A stretch of DNA of 64,000 nt. Source: Strigamia acuminata. Taxonomy: Eukaryota; Arthropoda; Chilopoda; Geophilomorpha; Linotaeniidae. Location: assembly GCA_949358305.1 (NCBI GenBank), contig OX442318.1, positions 5,876,501-5,940,500 of the forward strand. Reading direction: 5' to 3'. The notes beneath the pieces were generated by a model, which did not search any database, was not told the origin of the DNA, and saw only the letters and a program-made list of their open reading frames with translations. The position numbers and the translations under genes were made by a program. Positions 10,926-23,000 of this stretch are shown piece after piece; the first letter of the stretch is position 1, and each line of letters begins with the position of its first letter.

Positions 10926-12104
10926 CAGGGTGTCTCAGAATTCATGTTACACAGAAATAGCATGAAATAGCATGGTATAAAGGGGGACCAGGAGATCACG
11001 TTTCCACTAATCAAAAATTCCAAAAAAAATTTCCCACTTAGTCACAGCCCCAAAAACAATTCTCAAATAAAAACACAAACTGTGTCACGATTAATTTTAG
11101 ATGTTAGAAATTAAGTTGACTATATCTCGCGCAAAAATGGTATTAGCGCGAAATAAGTGGGCTAGGCTCGTAGATTCACTCAAAAATGGCCGCCGTCAAA
11201 TGTGGCCATCAGGCGGTGAACGAATCTGGTCTCGCTGTGACTTAACATTATTTCATATTCGAAAGGATCAATCTCACATTGGATGTGTATGGTGTAAAAA
11301 GAATGAGAAAGCGCAGTGTAATTCTTGAAACGGGGGTCGAAGAATATCACAGGCATGTGAATACTAAAATAGTCGGCAAAAAGAGGCGCAGTGGGGTTAT
11401 AAAGAGATGAAGCACTTGTTAGGGCGCAGAAATAATAAGGTGACATCCTCAAACTGAAAATTAGGAGATGTTTCTCGGTCAAAACCAGGTTGAGAAGTGA
11501 TTCTAGCTGTGATGGATGGAATTAAGAAGACTTAGTCATGTGACTGGTCTAAGTAAAGGTGAATCAGGGGGTGAAAAGTAGAAATAAGAATTCAATTGTT
11601 GAGAATAATAGTATGCGCGAAGACTTATTCGCGCATCTATCAAGAAACATGAATCATCAAATGAAAAGGGGATAAAATAAAAGAATAAAGCAAAAATAAG
11701 ATGGGTCAGTCTAAAGTAGAAATGAACAGAAAAATAGAGTGGGTAGCCGGCCCGTGACAACTGATAATTTGAATGTTAAAGAATCACAAAAAAACCCACA
11801 GATCTTTAACAGAGTCAGAATGAATTTATTCCGTCGCTACCAGCTGTGCATTGATGCACATGGTGGACATGTAGAGCATCTCTTGTAATAAACTTCTGCT
11901 GTTGGCTACCGATTGTGAGTTTTTATTTGAGAATGGCAAACGTAGACGCACGATATTTGAAATCTTCCATTGTTTTGGACTTTTGGGGGCAGTGACTAAG
12001 TGGGAAATTGTTTTTGGAATTTTTGATTAGTGAAAACGTGATTTCCTGGTCCCCCCCCCCCTATACCCCGTATTTCTGTGTAACATCAATTCTGAGACAC
12101 CCTG
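10926..12104. mobile_element. 1.18-kb TA-flanked element with long subterminal inverted repeats
   Basis: CAGGGTGTCTCAGAATT begins it and its complement ends it, with TA on both sides. The arms match for roughly 130 bp, including the GGTCCCC and GTGACTAAGTGGGAAAT blocks. The interior holds a captured-looking segment (11838-11930) also found at 2047-2140. I find no transposase; the longest frame (11101-11328) resembles nothing I know. Confidence 0.75.
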
Positions 12105-12397
12105 TATATTTTTTAACCTTATGGGATGTAATTAAATTGAATTATAATTTTGTGATATTTTTAGCCAAAAGATTTTGCAATGTCTCCCACCACGCAATGA
12201 ACAGTATTAATCTGTTGCTATGTAATTAAAAACTATTATCCGCCAGATGTGGATGCGTACTAACCATTTATTACTTATTTTTAGTCACATGTTCTATTTC
12301 CTAACATTGCACGCAACAAAAATTCCTTATTCATTAATTTCAAAATAGAAAATTGAGCAATTCTTGTTCTATATGCACTGCGATTACGTAAATAGTA

Positions 12398-12566
12398 CAG
12401 TCAAACCTCGTTATAACAAACCGCAATACTTAAAAATAAAAAATGGCTTGGTTAGTTAGTTGACCAAAGAAACACCATGTTAAAAAATTTTGATATAACA
12501 AACTTTCGTTATATAACAAACCGACTTTTCGAGTCCTTTGTGATTGGTTATAAGGAAGCTCGACTG
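12398..12566. mobile_element. 169-bp MITE of the CAGTC...TTATAAC family
   Basis: CAGTCAAACCTCGTTATAAC and (reverse complement) CAGTCGAGCTTCCTTATAAC ends with TA on both sides. A more diverged relative of 5931-6491, just upstream of the copy 4 TATA box. Confidence 0.75.
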
Positions 12567-12583
12567 TAATAAAAATTTATCAA

Positions 12584-12591
12584 TATAAAAG
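12584..12591 (+). promoter_or_regulatory. TATA box of family copy 4
   Basis: TATAAAAG with the same GCATTCA context as copy 2, but 460 nt from the start codon because a 360-bp insertion (12652-13011) separates them. The leader is therefore unusually long, or the TATA box is disused. Confidence 0.55.
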
Positions 12592-12651
12592 CATTCAGCA
12601 ATATTTAAGTTGCTGCTAAGGTATTGCATAGTTAGAGGACGATTCACACTG

Positions 12652-13011
12652 TGTGAAAACTAGGACTTTTATATGCGGGAAAATATAATTGTTTAATTGA
12701 TTTTGGAGGAAATTGAAGTCATGTATTGTGAAGAGAGGAAATTGATGATTGTCACCAGGTGTGATGATGAGTGGCATTGAGTTTTTTGAACCCTTTAAAC
12801 TCCCTTTTGTCTCTCTTCTATGAAATTCCTCCCCCTTTTTACTATATAACCATGCTTTTTTACTTGAATAAACAGTACACATTTTTACTTCAAAAAAGAA
12901 AGTCGTGTCATTTCACATCTGGAAAAAACACTGTATTCACGAGAAAAAGGGACACTTTTCAACAATTGGAACCAGGACGCCAAATCGACCATTATTTGTG
13001 GGAATTTCACA
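12652..13011. mobile_element. 360-bp insertion between TATA box and start of copy 4
   Basis: TGTGAAAAC at the left and TTTCACA at the right form short inverted repeats flanked by CACTG (possibly CACACTG) on both sides. The uninterrupted sequence is visible upstream of the orphan exon 1 at 43520-43550. The class is uncertain. Confidence 0.5.
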
Positions 13012-13043
13012 CACTGCTCTAGTGTTATTTTCTAAAAAGACCA

Positions 13044-14809
13044 ATGTTGAAGTTTGTACTTCTCTTGTCAGCCGGTAAGATATTTAAAATTCCAATGCTA
13101 AGTTAACCTAGTCTGCAACATGTATCTTGATACCAAAAACGAACAGAAAAATTCCTGTCTACATCTATATGGTTAAAAAAAATATCGCAATGTACTTTGA
13201 AATGAATGAATGAATTTTGCATGGTATTGGTTTGAAAATGATATACATTTTGTTAATGCATTATGAAATGCGTTTTCCTATATTATTCTTTGGCCAAGTT
13301 TACCTCTGACCTTGCACACCTTAGTTTGAGGCAGAGTTGCTTTGAGCTTTGAACCAGTAAGTGCTCTTTTGAGCAGTCGTAGTTCTCACAAGCCTGCAAT
13401 TTCTCCCAAGGATTAATTCCTAACCTTTATTTTGCCTCATTGTGGACCTTTGAGCTTTCATCATCACGCGTTTGATTACGCATTCCTTTGTACCCATTTG
13501 GATTTCCTCTTCTTATCCTCTTTTTACGTGTTTTATCTCGCTCTGAGATCCCCTTTTGAGTTAATTTAAATTAATTAGCTACTATACTCTGTCCTAGCGT
13601 AACTTGGGCCTATTTCTCATTGGCTGATCCTTTTCACTGGTGTCGTGATACCAAAGAATAGATCAAAACACTGGCTGACATTTTGAATGCTGTCCAGACA
13701 AAACAGCCAATAATAAATTTGAAAATTGTCTTGTTCCCTAGAAGAAGCAAGCAATAAACTTAATAAACAGGAATGTTGAAATAAACCAACTTAAACCTTT
13801 ATTTTATGACTTCAAGATAAGTTACATTTTCTTAGAAAATACAAACAACATTACATCATTTCAATGATTAAAATCATCAAACAAACCACTCTGAACTATT
13901 TTTCCTGGTGGCAACACAGAGTGAGTTATGAGGCTCAGCCAATTGGAAATAGGCCCAAGTTACCCTTGCACAGAGTATAGTCTCATTTATTTGTCTCTTT
14001 AGCGCGTATTGCGGCATGTACGCTTGGTTTAGCCATCCTCCAATTCAGACTTTAGCTAGATTGAGTGTTGTTTGGTGCCTTTTGTTTTTTTGTTTGCGAT
14101 GCATGGTTTTTGGTAACGCATATCACACCTTTTTCCAGAGGTATTAGAGTTCCTATCCACACTTTTTACAACTTAAAGAGACCCGCGCAATTTAATTTGT
14201 GTTATGTTAAATGTCTGAGACATTTATAACTGCAGCGAAATTCAAAACGCGTTCTTTTTCCATCTAGAAATTAGCAGTTCATAACACACTCGTGCACAAT
14301 AAACAATTTAGCACTTTTGTCTTTTCGGGTCCAAAAAATTGAATTAAGTGTTTTAATTTGGCATCAAGATGCTGGGCGCAGACTGCAGCAAATGCGTCAA
14401 GGATCGATTGCATGATATATAAACATTTAATTTTAATTTTAGTTATCGTAGTCGTGCACTGTCAAGGACAATCACCTAAGGGAGAATGTAAGACTTGCGA
14501 CGAAACGATTCAAAAAGCATTCGAATTGGTATCATTATCTGTAAAAGGGTAAAAACAGCCTCAAATTTACATAAAATACATCACATAATTAGCACCAGCA
14601 TTTGTTATTTAAGGATGGAACCAATAGAAATGAAAGATATCTATGTCTGTCAAAAGATTATTATCAGCACTATAGGGCCTTTTACCATGGATCCCCACCG
14701 CAAATCTTGCATGATTACCGAACCAAAGCCCAGTAAAATCCGCTGGCAACTGACTAGCTTTATACTGGAAAAGTTACATCTTGAATGCCATATTGTTCCA
14801 CTTAAAGAT
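13044..14809 (+). pseudogene. Secreted family copy 4, 5' part, cut by Gypsy element 1
   Basis: Exons are 13044-13074 (MLKFVLLLSA), 14443-14548 (signal end, CKTC) and 14614-14809 (MEPIEMKDI ... CHIVPLKD). The frame is open up to the LTR, where it would run on for a few codons and stop at 14825-14827. The remaining 5 nt of exon 3 and the whole of exon 4 lie beyond the element at 28310-28912. Apart from the insertion I see no defect: splice sites, phases (1, 2, 2) and all family motifs are intact, and the uninterrupted gene would give about 240 aa. The Pro-rich linker after the signal peptide is much shorter than in copies 1 and 2. Confidence 0.8.
13582..13980. mobile_element. About 400-bp inverted-repeat element in intron 1 of copy 4
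   Basis: CTATACTCTGTCCTAGCGTA at the left matches, as reverse complement, CTATACTCTGTGCAAGGGTA at the right, continuing through CTTGGGCCTATTTC for about 45 bp. No coding capacity. Confidence 0.65.
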
Positions 14810-15825
14810 TGTCGCGCTCAACTCTAACCGTCGCTAACTCGTGGGTTGATTACTTAATTCGACTAACTCACTACCGCTTTGTCTCAAGCGGTTTACCCAA
14901 AGAAATGATTACACAGATATAAAAGGTAAAATATAATATAGATTTATTCTGTGGGACAATATACAGATATATCTTATATATATATATGAAAGGTAGGTAA
15001 AAGGTAAATCAGAATGGGTGAAGGGAAATGGAAATGTAAAGGTATGATGAAAGCTGGCTGGAATCGGCGAGGTCGTCTGTTGTTTCGTTCGCGTCCAAGA
15101 TGGCGTCGTCGTTGTGGCAACGTGGTGTCGTCTTGGGCCGGCGTGGCAATATGGCGTCCTCGGCTCGTCTCTGGCTGGTCCTTCGGGCTCACGCTGGTCG
15201 GGCGCGAGTGAATGCTTAGTTAAAAGGCTTACTTCGGGCTGTTGTCTAGGTTTTTGTGTGGTGTCCGGCGATCACACAGCGGCGGACTCTTCTGGCTCCC
15301 GGCGATCACACAGCGGCGGGAACGCTCGTCGTGGTTTAACTGCAGTTTAGGCTTGTGCGACCGTTTGTCTGCACAACTCGCTAAACTGGAGTGGTTTTTA
15401 CTATTTCTAGCTGGTGTGCTAAAATAGTGTGGTAATCTTATCTCGCAGGTTACTCTGCGGAGTTTGACACTGACCAAACGTACTCACGGTAAATTGTCCT
15501 TTGTCCTTGGTCAATCCCAGTATATTTACTTGGGCCTGATCTTGTAGGACGACGGGTTTACGTGTGTTTCTCGTTTGATGGTTGTGTTGGTTCTGCCCGC
15601 TCAGTGCAAGGCACATTCCTTTGCACAAAGCGGGGTTGACAGGTGACCGGAATCACCCAATGGTGGGGTGGACGAGCCATCCCCACTCCCTCAGGGCAGA
15701 CGCCTGTCCATTGACTAGATGTCAATGCACTGAGGGAAGGGAGACGCGCTTGCGGCTCCCCTTACACCCGAAACGAGGTCACGAGAGAAACTCTTCGTTG
15801 ACCCCGGTCCAGTCGGGTCACAACA
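14810..15825 (-). repeat. 3' LTR of Gypsy element 1
   Basis: 1016 bp with TG...CA ends, identical to 27290-28305 except at 15011 (A here, G at 27491). In element orientation it starts TGTTGTGACCCGACTGG. Confidence 0.95.
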
Positions 15826-15836
15826 CTTCCCCCTCC
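15826..15836 (-). other. Polypurine tract of Gypsy element 1
   Basis: On the minus strand GGAGGGGGAAG directly abuts the 3' LTR, the expected plus-strand primer position. It lies 25 nt after the stop codon of the third gene. Confidence 0.8.
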
Positions 15837-15861
15837 GAGCTCAGACCGTGGGGCTGAGCGA

Positions 15862-18800
15862 TCACTTCTTTCCTGGGGGACCCGACACTGAGTCCGTCAC
15901 CTGGGCGTAACTCACTCCAGGGACAGGCGGTTGAGTGCCGGGTGGCGCGGGTAGATCGCCTACTAGCGCCGAGGACCGATCTCGGGGGTCCTCATGCTCC
16001 GTAATGAAGCATAATGCATGGCCGTCAACTGGCTCATGCGGGGCACGCGTCCTCTCGTGTAACCAAACGCTCGGGATGTAGGCGGAGAAGCCGGTGTTCG
16101 TATGCCGGATGGCATTGGCTTCCGCTGGCGTCACTGGCACACGGTGGGCTCTCAGCAACCTCTGGTGGAAGATGAGGTCTCTAGTCTTCCGGATCTGGTT
16201 GTGAAGCCAGATGAAGACTGATTTGCCTTTGTCCCGCTGCGCGAGGATAAACCTCCTGGTCGCCGTCGTCATCGAGAGATGGGGAAACTCTTCGATGATT
16301 CGCCCGTAATAGTCTGGCGGAGGCGGTGCCGGCTTCGGCTTCTGGGTGGCCGCGGGAATAGCGGCTTGCGTCATTGTCGCCGCTCGGGCCGGTGAGGTCC
16401 CGGGCGGTGTCGGCTTCGTTTGCTCGACGGACCTGACGGGTGGCGTTCGGCACAGCAAGCGCTTTGGTTTACCCGCCACTTCGAACAGGGCGGGTCCTTG
16501 CGGGGATATCTCCGCAGGCATCGGTGGCGGAATCGGAACTCCGCTCGTCGGCGAGATCACCATTTCTACATCCTCTGCCGATTCTTCCGTCTGGATGGTC
16601 AAGGCGCGCAGTTGTTGGGTAGGCGCCGCTGTCCAGGTGGCGGAGGTATAACGAAACGCCGTGCTTCGCAACTTGTACCCCTCAAATTCGGGGTTTACCA
16701 CATCCCTGGTTAGCTCGTACCGAGTCAACACAGGGTCGGGCAGAATGGAGCTCCACTCTGCGAGGAGTGCACGGGGAACCTGTACACCCTCTCTGTCCAC
16801 GACAGACCATGCGGCCATCGCCTGACGCCCTTCTCCGAAGAGTGCTGGGGTTAGCAGCTGCATCATGACCTTGGTCAATGATAGCTGTAGGCTGCGACGA
16901 TTCACTGGATTCGATCGCTCCGAATCCGCAGTGAAGGCACACGAGAGCTTACTCATCATCGCCGTTGCCCATTCGATGAAATATCGCTGGGCCTGATCCA
17001 CACCTCGCAAGGCGGGCGCGGAGACTCTTGGGTCTTCCATCACGAAGCGAAACGCTGAGAGCTCGGAGATAGTCGGATTGGCGGCTTCTCTCGCGAGTCG
17101 CGCTTCTTCGTCTCGCCTCTCGAAAAACAGGGCCGAGGAACCGGATCGGGGTTGGCTCGGCCTGTAAATGCCGGTCAAATTGGCTCGACATTCCTGCGCA
17201 ATGCTCTGTCCAACGGGGGGAGGGACTGAGCGGTCGGTGGGCAAATCCGGCGGATCGCTCGAATTTAACAACGACGGCGGCGGCAGGTTCGGAGGCGGCT
17301 GCGTCTTGGTCGGCAGCGTTGGCGTCGGCAGCGGTGGTGTTGGCTGCGTCGGCGGTGGTGGCGTCTCCGTCGTCTGCACCCCAGTCATTGCGACTTGGGG
17401 CGCCGGGAGATGTTGTCCGGAGCCCGAAGGCTGCACGATGGCGGTTGGCATGCCATCGGGTCGTGGTCGCGAATTAATGTAGTCTGCGAGCCACCTTGCC
17501 ACCTCGTGTGGGGTCACCTTCCCGTCGGTGACAACACCCATCTTCCTGGCGTGTTTCATCGCGGGATCGAAACGTGTCAGTTTCGTCCGCTTCATCTGAG
17601 TCAGAATCTCGCGAAGGTCCCGCGTATCTGCCGCTGGGACGCTTCGCTCACCTGACTGGCTACCACTTCGTCGACCCGCTCTCTTGGAGACGTAGGCGGG
17701 TTCGGGGATGGGACGGCCCCGAGCTTCGCACCTCGCGAAGTATCGCTCTTTGCGATCTTTTTTCCGCTGCTCGCGATGAGTCAGCGGACGTCTAGAAGTG
17801 CTGGGACGAGAGACTCGCTCTTCGTCACCAGACATCCAAACCTCCTTGTACTCCTTACCGTCTTTAATCTGACGGTTTACGAAAATTCGCGGTCGGGAAT
17901 ACTGCGAAGGGTCACGCACCGTACTAGTGGATGGCCCAGCTTCGTTGCCTTCAGTCGTGTTTTGAGCGACACGCTGCTTCTTGGTTGTCGCTGGGGAACG
18001 CGACTGGCTGTCCCCGGCGCCTTTGGAGCGCTTGCGCTTCCGCGGGTAGCTGCTCTTGGGCCCCAAAATCCCCAGGTAGTGGAGCTGCCACATCTCGGCT
18101 TGGGACGTCAAAATTCCCATCCGAGGTCTCCACTGGGGCGTACTCTCTCCCAATCGCAGCCTCTCAAACCACAGATGAATATCATCCGCGGTCATCCCCT
18201 CGTTTTGGAGGATGCGCTCGGCCACTGCCGTAGCGGTATCCACCAGCTGTTGTCTATAATGCTGGTAGATGGCCTCACGGGCCTCTTCTGTCTCGGCTGC
18301 TCGCCACGCATGCAGCACGTGTTCCTCCGCCGGGTTGCCAGTGTACTGACTTGACAATCCGGGGTGGAAAATCGGCGATTTCGGGTCATCGTCACGAGCT
18401 AACTCTGTGGCGATGCCTTCGCGCATTCCCTCCGGGAACGTATCCAGGAGCGTGCAGTCTCGTACCCAACGTCGGGCGATGCATCGGGAATGTAGTATTC
18501 GCAGGCGCCAAGGGTCGGCGTCTTCGCCGAAACATCGTCGGTAAAAATCGGGCAGCGCGCCTCGAAATATCCCGCCACGAGTGATGCAAGCGGGGTCTAA
18601 TGGTCCCCATGTTTTACGTAGTGCCATCTGGAAGGATGGAGAAATAAACAATTAATAAAAAGTTAATATTTAAATACGTAGATAAATGGTTGGTTTCGAG
18701 GGACGTTGCCGATACGTGCAGCCGTCCGTCGAGACCGATTCCTGTCTATCGGTGCAAACGTAGGACGAATTGTCCCTCGTCGGATAGAAAAAGAGAAGTC

Positions 18801-19563
18801 ATCACGTGAAAAATCTGTCTCATGTCCAAAACGCACAGCGAGACGGAATCGAGCCTTTAATCTGGATTCTTATCATCAGATTTTACTTCAAATTAATTCT
18901 AACATTAATTAGAACATTACTAATAATTAAATTAATAATTATCAGTCATTCGTAAAAAGAATTCGTCGGGTGTAAATTATTACTAAAATCGCACAATAAA
19001 TGTGCTTGTCGAAATGTTATTAAATAAATAAACCTAATAAAGAATTATTCCGAAGTCGGACTTTGTCTAATTTTTAAAAAAGTTAAAGTCAAATTAAATT
19101 TATCCAACACACCGAAAAATTCATCGTACGAATGTTAAGTTGCATCAATTTGATGCGTCAAATTACTTGTGGAGAAAAAATATTCTTTTACAGAATATTC
19201 TCCCCTTGTCATAAAATTATTTATGGCTCGAGCCCATTGTCTCGCTCGTGACTCAAGTCATGAGGAATTTTCGAGACGCGAGGCGACGTGAAGTCTGCGC
19301 TCGCACCTCGAAAACAAATTAACAAGGAAAAAAATACGATCGTGTGAGCGATCGCGGTTAATAATTAATTATACGCTATTTCGAGTGCAAAGCACTCATG
19401 TCAGGTATTAGTCAACAAAATTTCTTCTTCAGCAGCACGGAACTAGTTCTCATGTGCCGATGCCGACCTCTACCTGATCGGGATGGACTTGGTTTACATC
19501 GCGGTCCCAGTTTTCCTCGTCCTCGTGCTCTATGGCCAGCACGTCGTTCTCTTCCTCGTCCAT
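15862..19563 (-). CDS. Third gene (ORF3) of Gypsy element 1, two exons
   Basis: The long frame is 18627-15862, preceded by a good 3' splice site (CATCCTTCCAG). A 30-codon exon at 19563-19474 starts with ATG, is strongly acidic (contains HEDEENWDRD) and ends at a CAG/GTAGAG donor in phase 0. Joining them across an 846-nt intron gives about 951 aa. Visible features are a basic stretch PRKRKRSK about 230 residues in, long Pro/Ser/Thr-rich linkers, a conserved block RQAMAAWSVVDREGV and a conserved C-terminal domain of about 100 aa. I see no signal peptide, membrane segment or furin site, so it is not an envelope protein. The second Gypsy element has the same arrangement. Function unknown. The frame could also start at the ATG right after the acceptor (18627). 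Confidence 0.75.
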
Positions 19564-20039
19564 GGCGAGGAGCGCGCACAAAAATCTCAATCACGATTTA
19601 AAAAGGATGATAAAACTATCTCAAAAACTCGGTGAAAAACTCGGTAAAACGTTAAAAACGAGGATCACGCACGAATGCAGCGATCAGCTGTGAAAAGCGG
19701 AAGTCTGTGTGAACACGAGGTAATCGCGATGGATTCTGGGTAATATACTCCAGAACCCGGGTGTTTGAGACTAGTGCGCACCTACCCGTGCGCATGTTAC
19801 GCTACGGGTCTCCTTTGTTCTCACTCCCGTGCGCGATTGCTGCTACGGGGTCTTTTGCACGCGGTATCCGACCCGTGCCGATAATTTTGCTACGGGTCCC
19901 GCGTTTCCACGCCATCTCGTGACGCGAATTCGACCGATATCCGCTTTGTTGGACTTAGCGAAATTTTCTGCGACGTGATGGCTTGCACTATCGGTCGATT
20001 ACATTTATTTTTAGTGCCGCCATCGACTCGTAATTTATT
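18652..20039 (-). other. Region between pol and the ORF3 main exon, element 1
   Basis: Apart from the small ORF3 exon (19474-19563) no long frame is seen. The stretch is AT-rich next to the acceptor and GC-richer near pol (around 19760-19930). It would serve as ORF3 intron and as untranslated leader. Confidence 0.5.
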
Positions 20040-23000
20040 TTACTTCTTTCCTACGACCTTTCCGCCTTTTATGAACGGATTATCTCTTTTTGGTCGCAGG
20101 TTACGGATCGAGGCAGGTACGATATTTTTTGTTGTTTTTTGTGTCTGTACCTCCTCATTATTGTTTTCTTTTTTATCCGTGTTTTTTGTGTTTGTTTCAG
20201 GAGTTTCTCCTGTTTCCCCCCCGACCAAAATTGGATCCGGAACGGATTCAACTATCTCGTTTACCGGAGGTGAAGGGGCGTCGAAATACTCCTCGTTGTC
20301 ACTTGGCGGTGCTTTTTCCGACTCGCCAGCGAACATATCGACGATTTGGCCGTCAGTTTTAGACTTGACTTGGCCCTTGGCCCACATTTCTTGCGGGAAT
20401 TCCGGAATGTACGGAGTTAACTCTCGTACCTGGATCGATTTTTGCTCGGTGTTGTCCTCGAGCTTACGTAATTTATACGCGTTACCGCCATGCTTGCCGA
20501 TGATCACATATGGACCATCTCTCTTGTCGGCCAAGCTGGCGGTGATTCCTCTCGCTGCATTTGAGAGGGTGTGTGCATCTTTCCACACCAAATCATTGAT
20601 CTCGAAATTCACGAATTTTCCACCGCTTTTATCTTGTAAAATGCGGTCGCGCATGTTAAAAATGTGCGCCATCATATGTTTGTATGTGCTCGAAATTGTT
20701 TGCTCCAATTTATATACATACTCATGTGGTTTCTCTGGGTCCACCACATTTACCGACTCTGCCACTCGTGGGTCCCAAGGCACTCGTAGCTCTCGGGCGA
20801 AGTTGAGGTAGGCCGGAGAAAAATCTCTCGTCCTCGAGACTGTTGTTCGTATGCTGAACGCGATCTCCCTCAAGTATTCATCCCACCTATTGTGGATGTC
20901 AGTGAATATGCTTAGTGCATATTTAATGTCCCTGTTGAGTCGCTCAACGGGATTTGTTCTGGGATTGTAGGTCGAAGTATGTGACGCCACAATCCCGAAT
21001 TTCTCACAAAACTTACCCCAAATTTTCGAGATAAATTGGGGTCCGTTATCGGATATAATTTTACGTGGAAATCCGTAACGTAACGCCACGTCGTAGATAC
21101 ATTCAACGATTTTCTCTGCTGAAGGTCTAGCGACGGCGTACAACTCGGGCCAACGAGTTGCCACGTCCATTATAACGATAATGTACGCATTTTTATTTCC
21201 CGTAACGGGTTTTGGGCCCATCACATCGACACTTAAACAATCAAAAGGCGCGTAAGGCCCTAAGAAAATAGTTTCGAATGGTGATTTACTCCTCGGCTTG
21301 CACGCTTGACATCGCTGACATTGGTGGACAAAAAGAGCAATATCTTTTTTCATCCCTGTCCAGTGAAAAAGCTGTGTAGCACGATAGAGTGTTCTGCTTA
21401 CTCCCGCATGGCTCGCAAGCGGGTGCCCGTGTAACAACCACAGCACGCGACCGATTAAGGAAGCAGGTATTACTACCTTTACTGCGGTGTCCGATTCACT
21501 CAAGTCATCTTGGTGATTTGGGTGATGTTTCACTAAAAGGCCGTCATCCAATAGGTAATCTATGGATTCGTGTGCATAACGACGCTTCTGCCTTCTGGTT
21601 AGATTGGGCGGATATTTTCCTGTCAGTATGAATCTAGCTCTGTCCTGACATTTCTTGTCTAATTTTTGTTGCACAATTATTTCCTCCCTTGTCGGGGGAC
21701 TGCTTTGCATCTGCTCGCCGACATGAGCGTGGAAGGCGCTTAGAAGCGGGTCATTTATTCTCCGCTCTAGCTTAAATTCCTTCCTTGCATTTGGGTAATT
21801 GTCAGCAGCTGGTTGGTATAACCGCGTCCAAAATCCACAGAATTTTACATCTGCCGGAGACGCGGTGGGAATTTCATTCATCTTCCTTAAATCCCAACGG
21901 TGACAACTCGTAGGGCAATAAATGATGCGGGAGTCATCCTCGCCATCATCGTCAGCGTCGATTGGATCTGACACTGGTGCCCGTGACAGAGCGTCAGCCA
22001 CGACGTTATATTTGCCGGGCTTGTATTGAATGGTCAAGTCGCATGCCATCAGTTCTAACTGCCATCTGGCTAGTCGACCGGCTGGCTCTTTTAATTTCAT
22101 CAGCCATTGTAACGCTTGATGATCTGTGTGGACCACAAATTTGGTATATTCGAGATAATCTCTGAATTTCCTTATGGCCCACACAACGGCCAAACACTCC
22201 AACTCGGTGGCATTGTAATTCTTTTCAGCGCCTTGGAGTTTGCGACTTATAAACATGCACGGCAGGTCTTGTTCGACTCCGTCGCGCACGTGTGTTTGGA
22301 GCAACGCCGCTCCTAACCCAACTCTGCTGGCGTCCGTGTGTAATATGAACGGCCGGTTTAAGTCGGGTAGAGGCATTACGCCGACTTCCGTCAGCATCCT
22401 CTTTATTGCATTAAATGCGATGTTGCACTCATTTGACCATACAAATTCGTTTTCATTCTTCAGGAGGTCGGTAACTGGGGCTGCCACTTCAGCTAGACCC
22501 GGTAGCAACCTGCCGAAGAAGTTTATCATTCCCATAAACCGTTGGACACCTTTAACGTCCTCGGGTGGTGGGAAACGATTAATCGCATCGATTTTTTCGG
22601 GGCCAATAGCTAAACCATTGACTCCAATGCGATAACCCAGGAAGGCAAGCTCCTTTCGACAGAACTTGCTTTTGCCCGGATGCACGTGTAACCCAGCTTT
22701 TGCCAGCCGGGTGAGCACTTGGTCGATGTGCTCAATGTGCTCTTCGAATGTTTTAGAGGCAATAACTATGTCATCTAGGTATGCCCACACAAACTGATGC
22801 AGGATATCACCCAATACGCTTTCGATTAGTCTCTGAAAGGTACTGGGAGCATTCACTAAACCAAATGGCATGACGTTGAACATCAACCGTCCAATTGGCG
22901 AGTAAAATGCTGTTTTTAACTTATCCTCTGGCCTCATCTCAACTTGCCAGTATCCCTTCGACAGATCCATCGTCGTAACCCAAGAAAAGGGGCTAAGCTC

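Noticed and set aside
11101-11328. A 75-aa frame inside the 10926-12104 element as transposase
   Set aside because: Too short, no catalytic motif, no relation to any transposase that I can recognise.
17776-18354. Long antisense frames (up to about 280 aa) opposite the Gypsy genes, also at 19975-20811
   Set aside because: They are shadows of GC-rich pol and ORF3 coding sequence on the other strand; no start context, domains or conservation between the two elements.
15862-18651. ORF3 as an envelope gene
   Set aside because: No signal peptide, no membrane anchor, no cleavage site; Pro/Arg-rich and basic instead.
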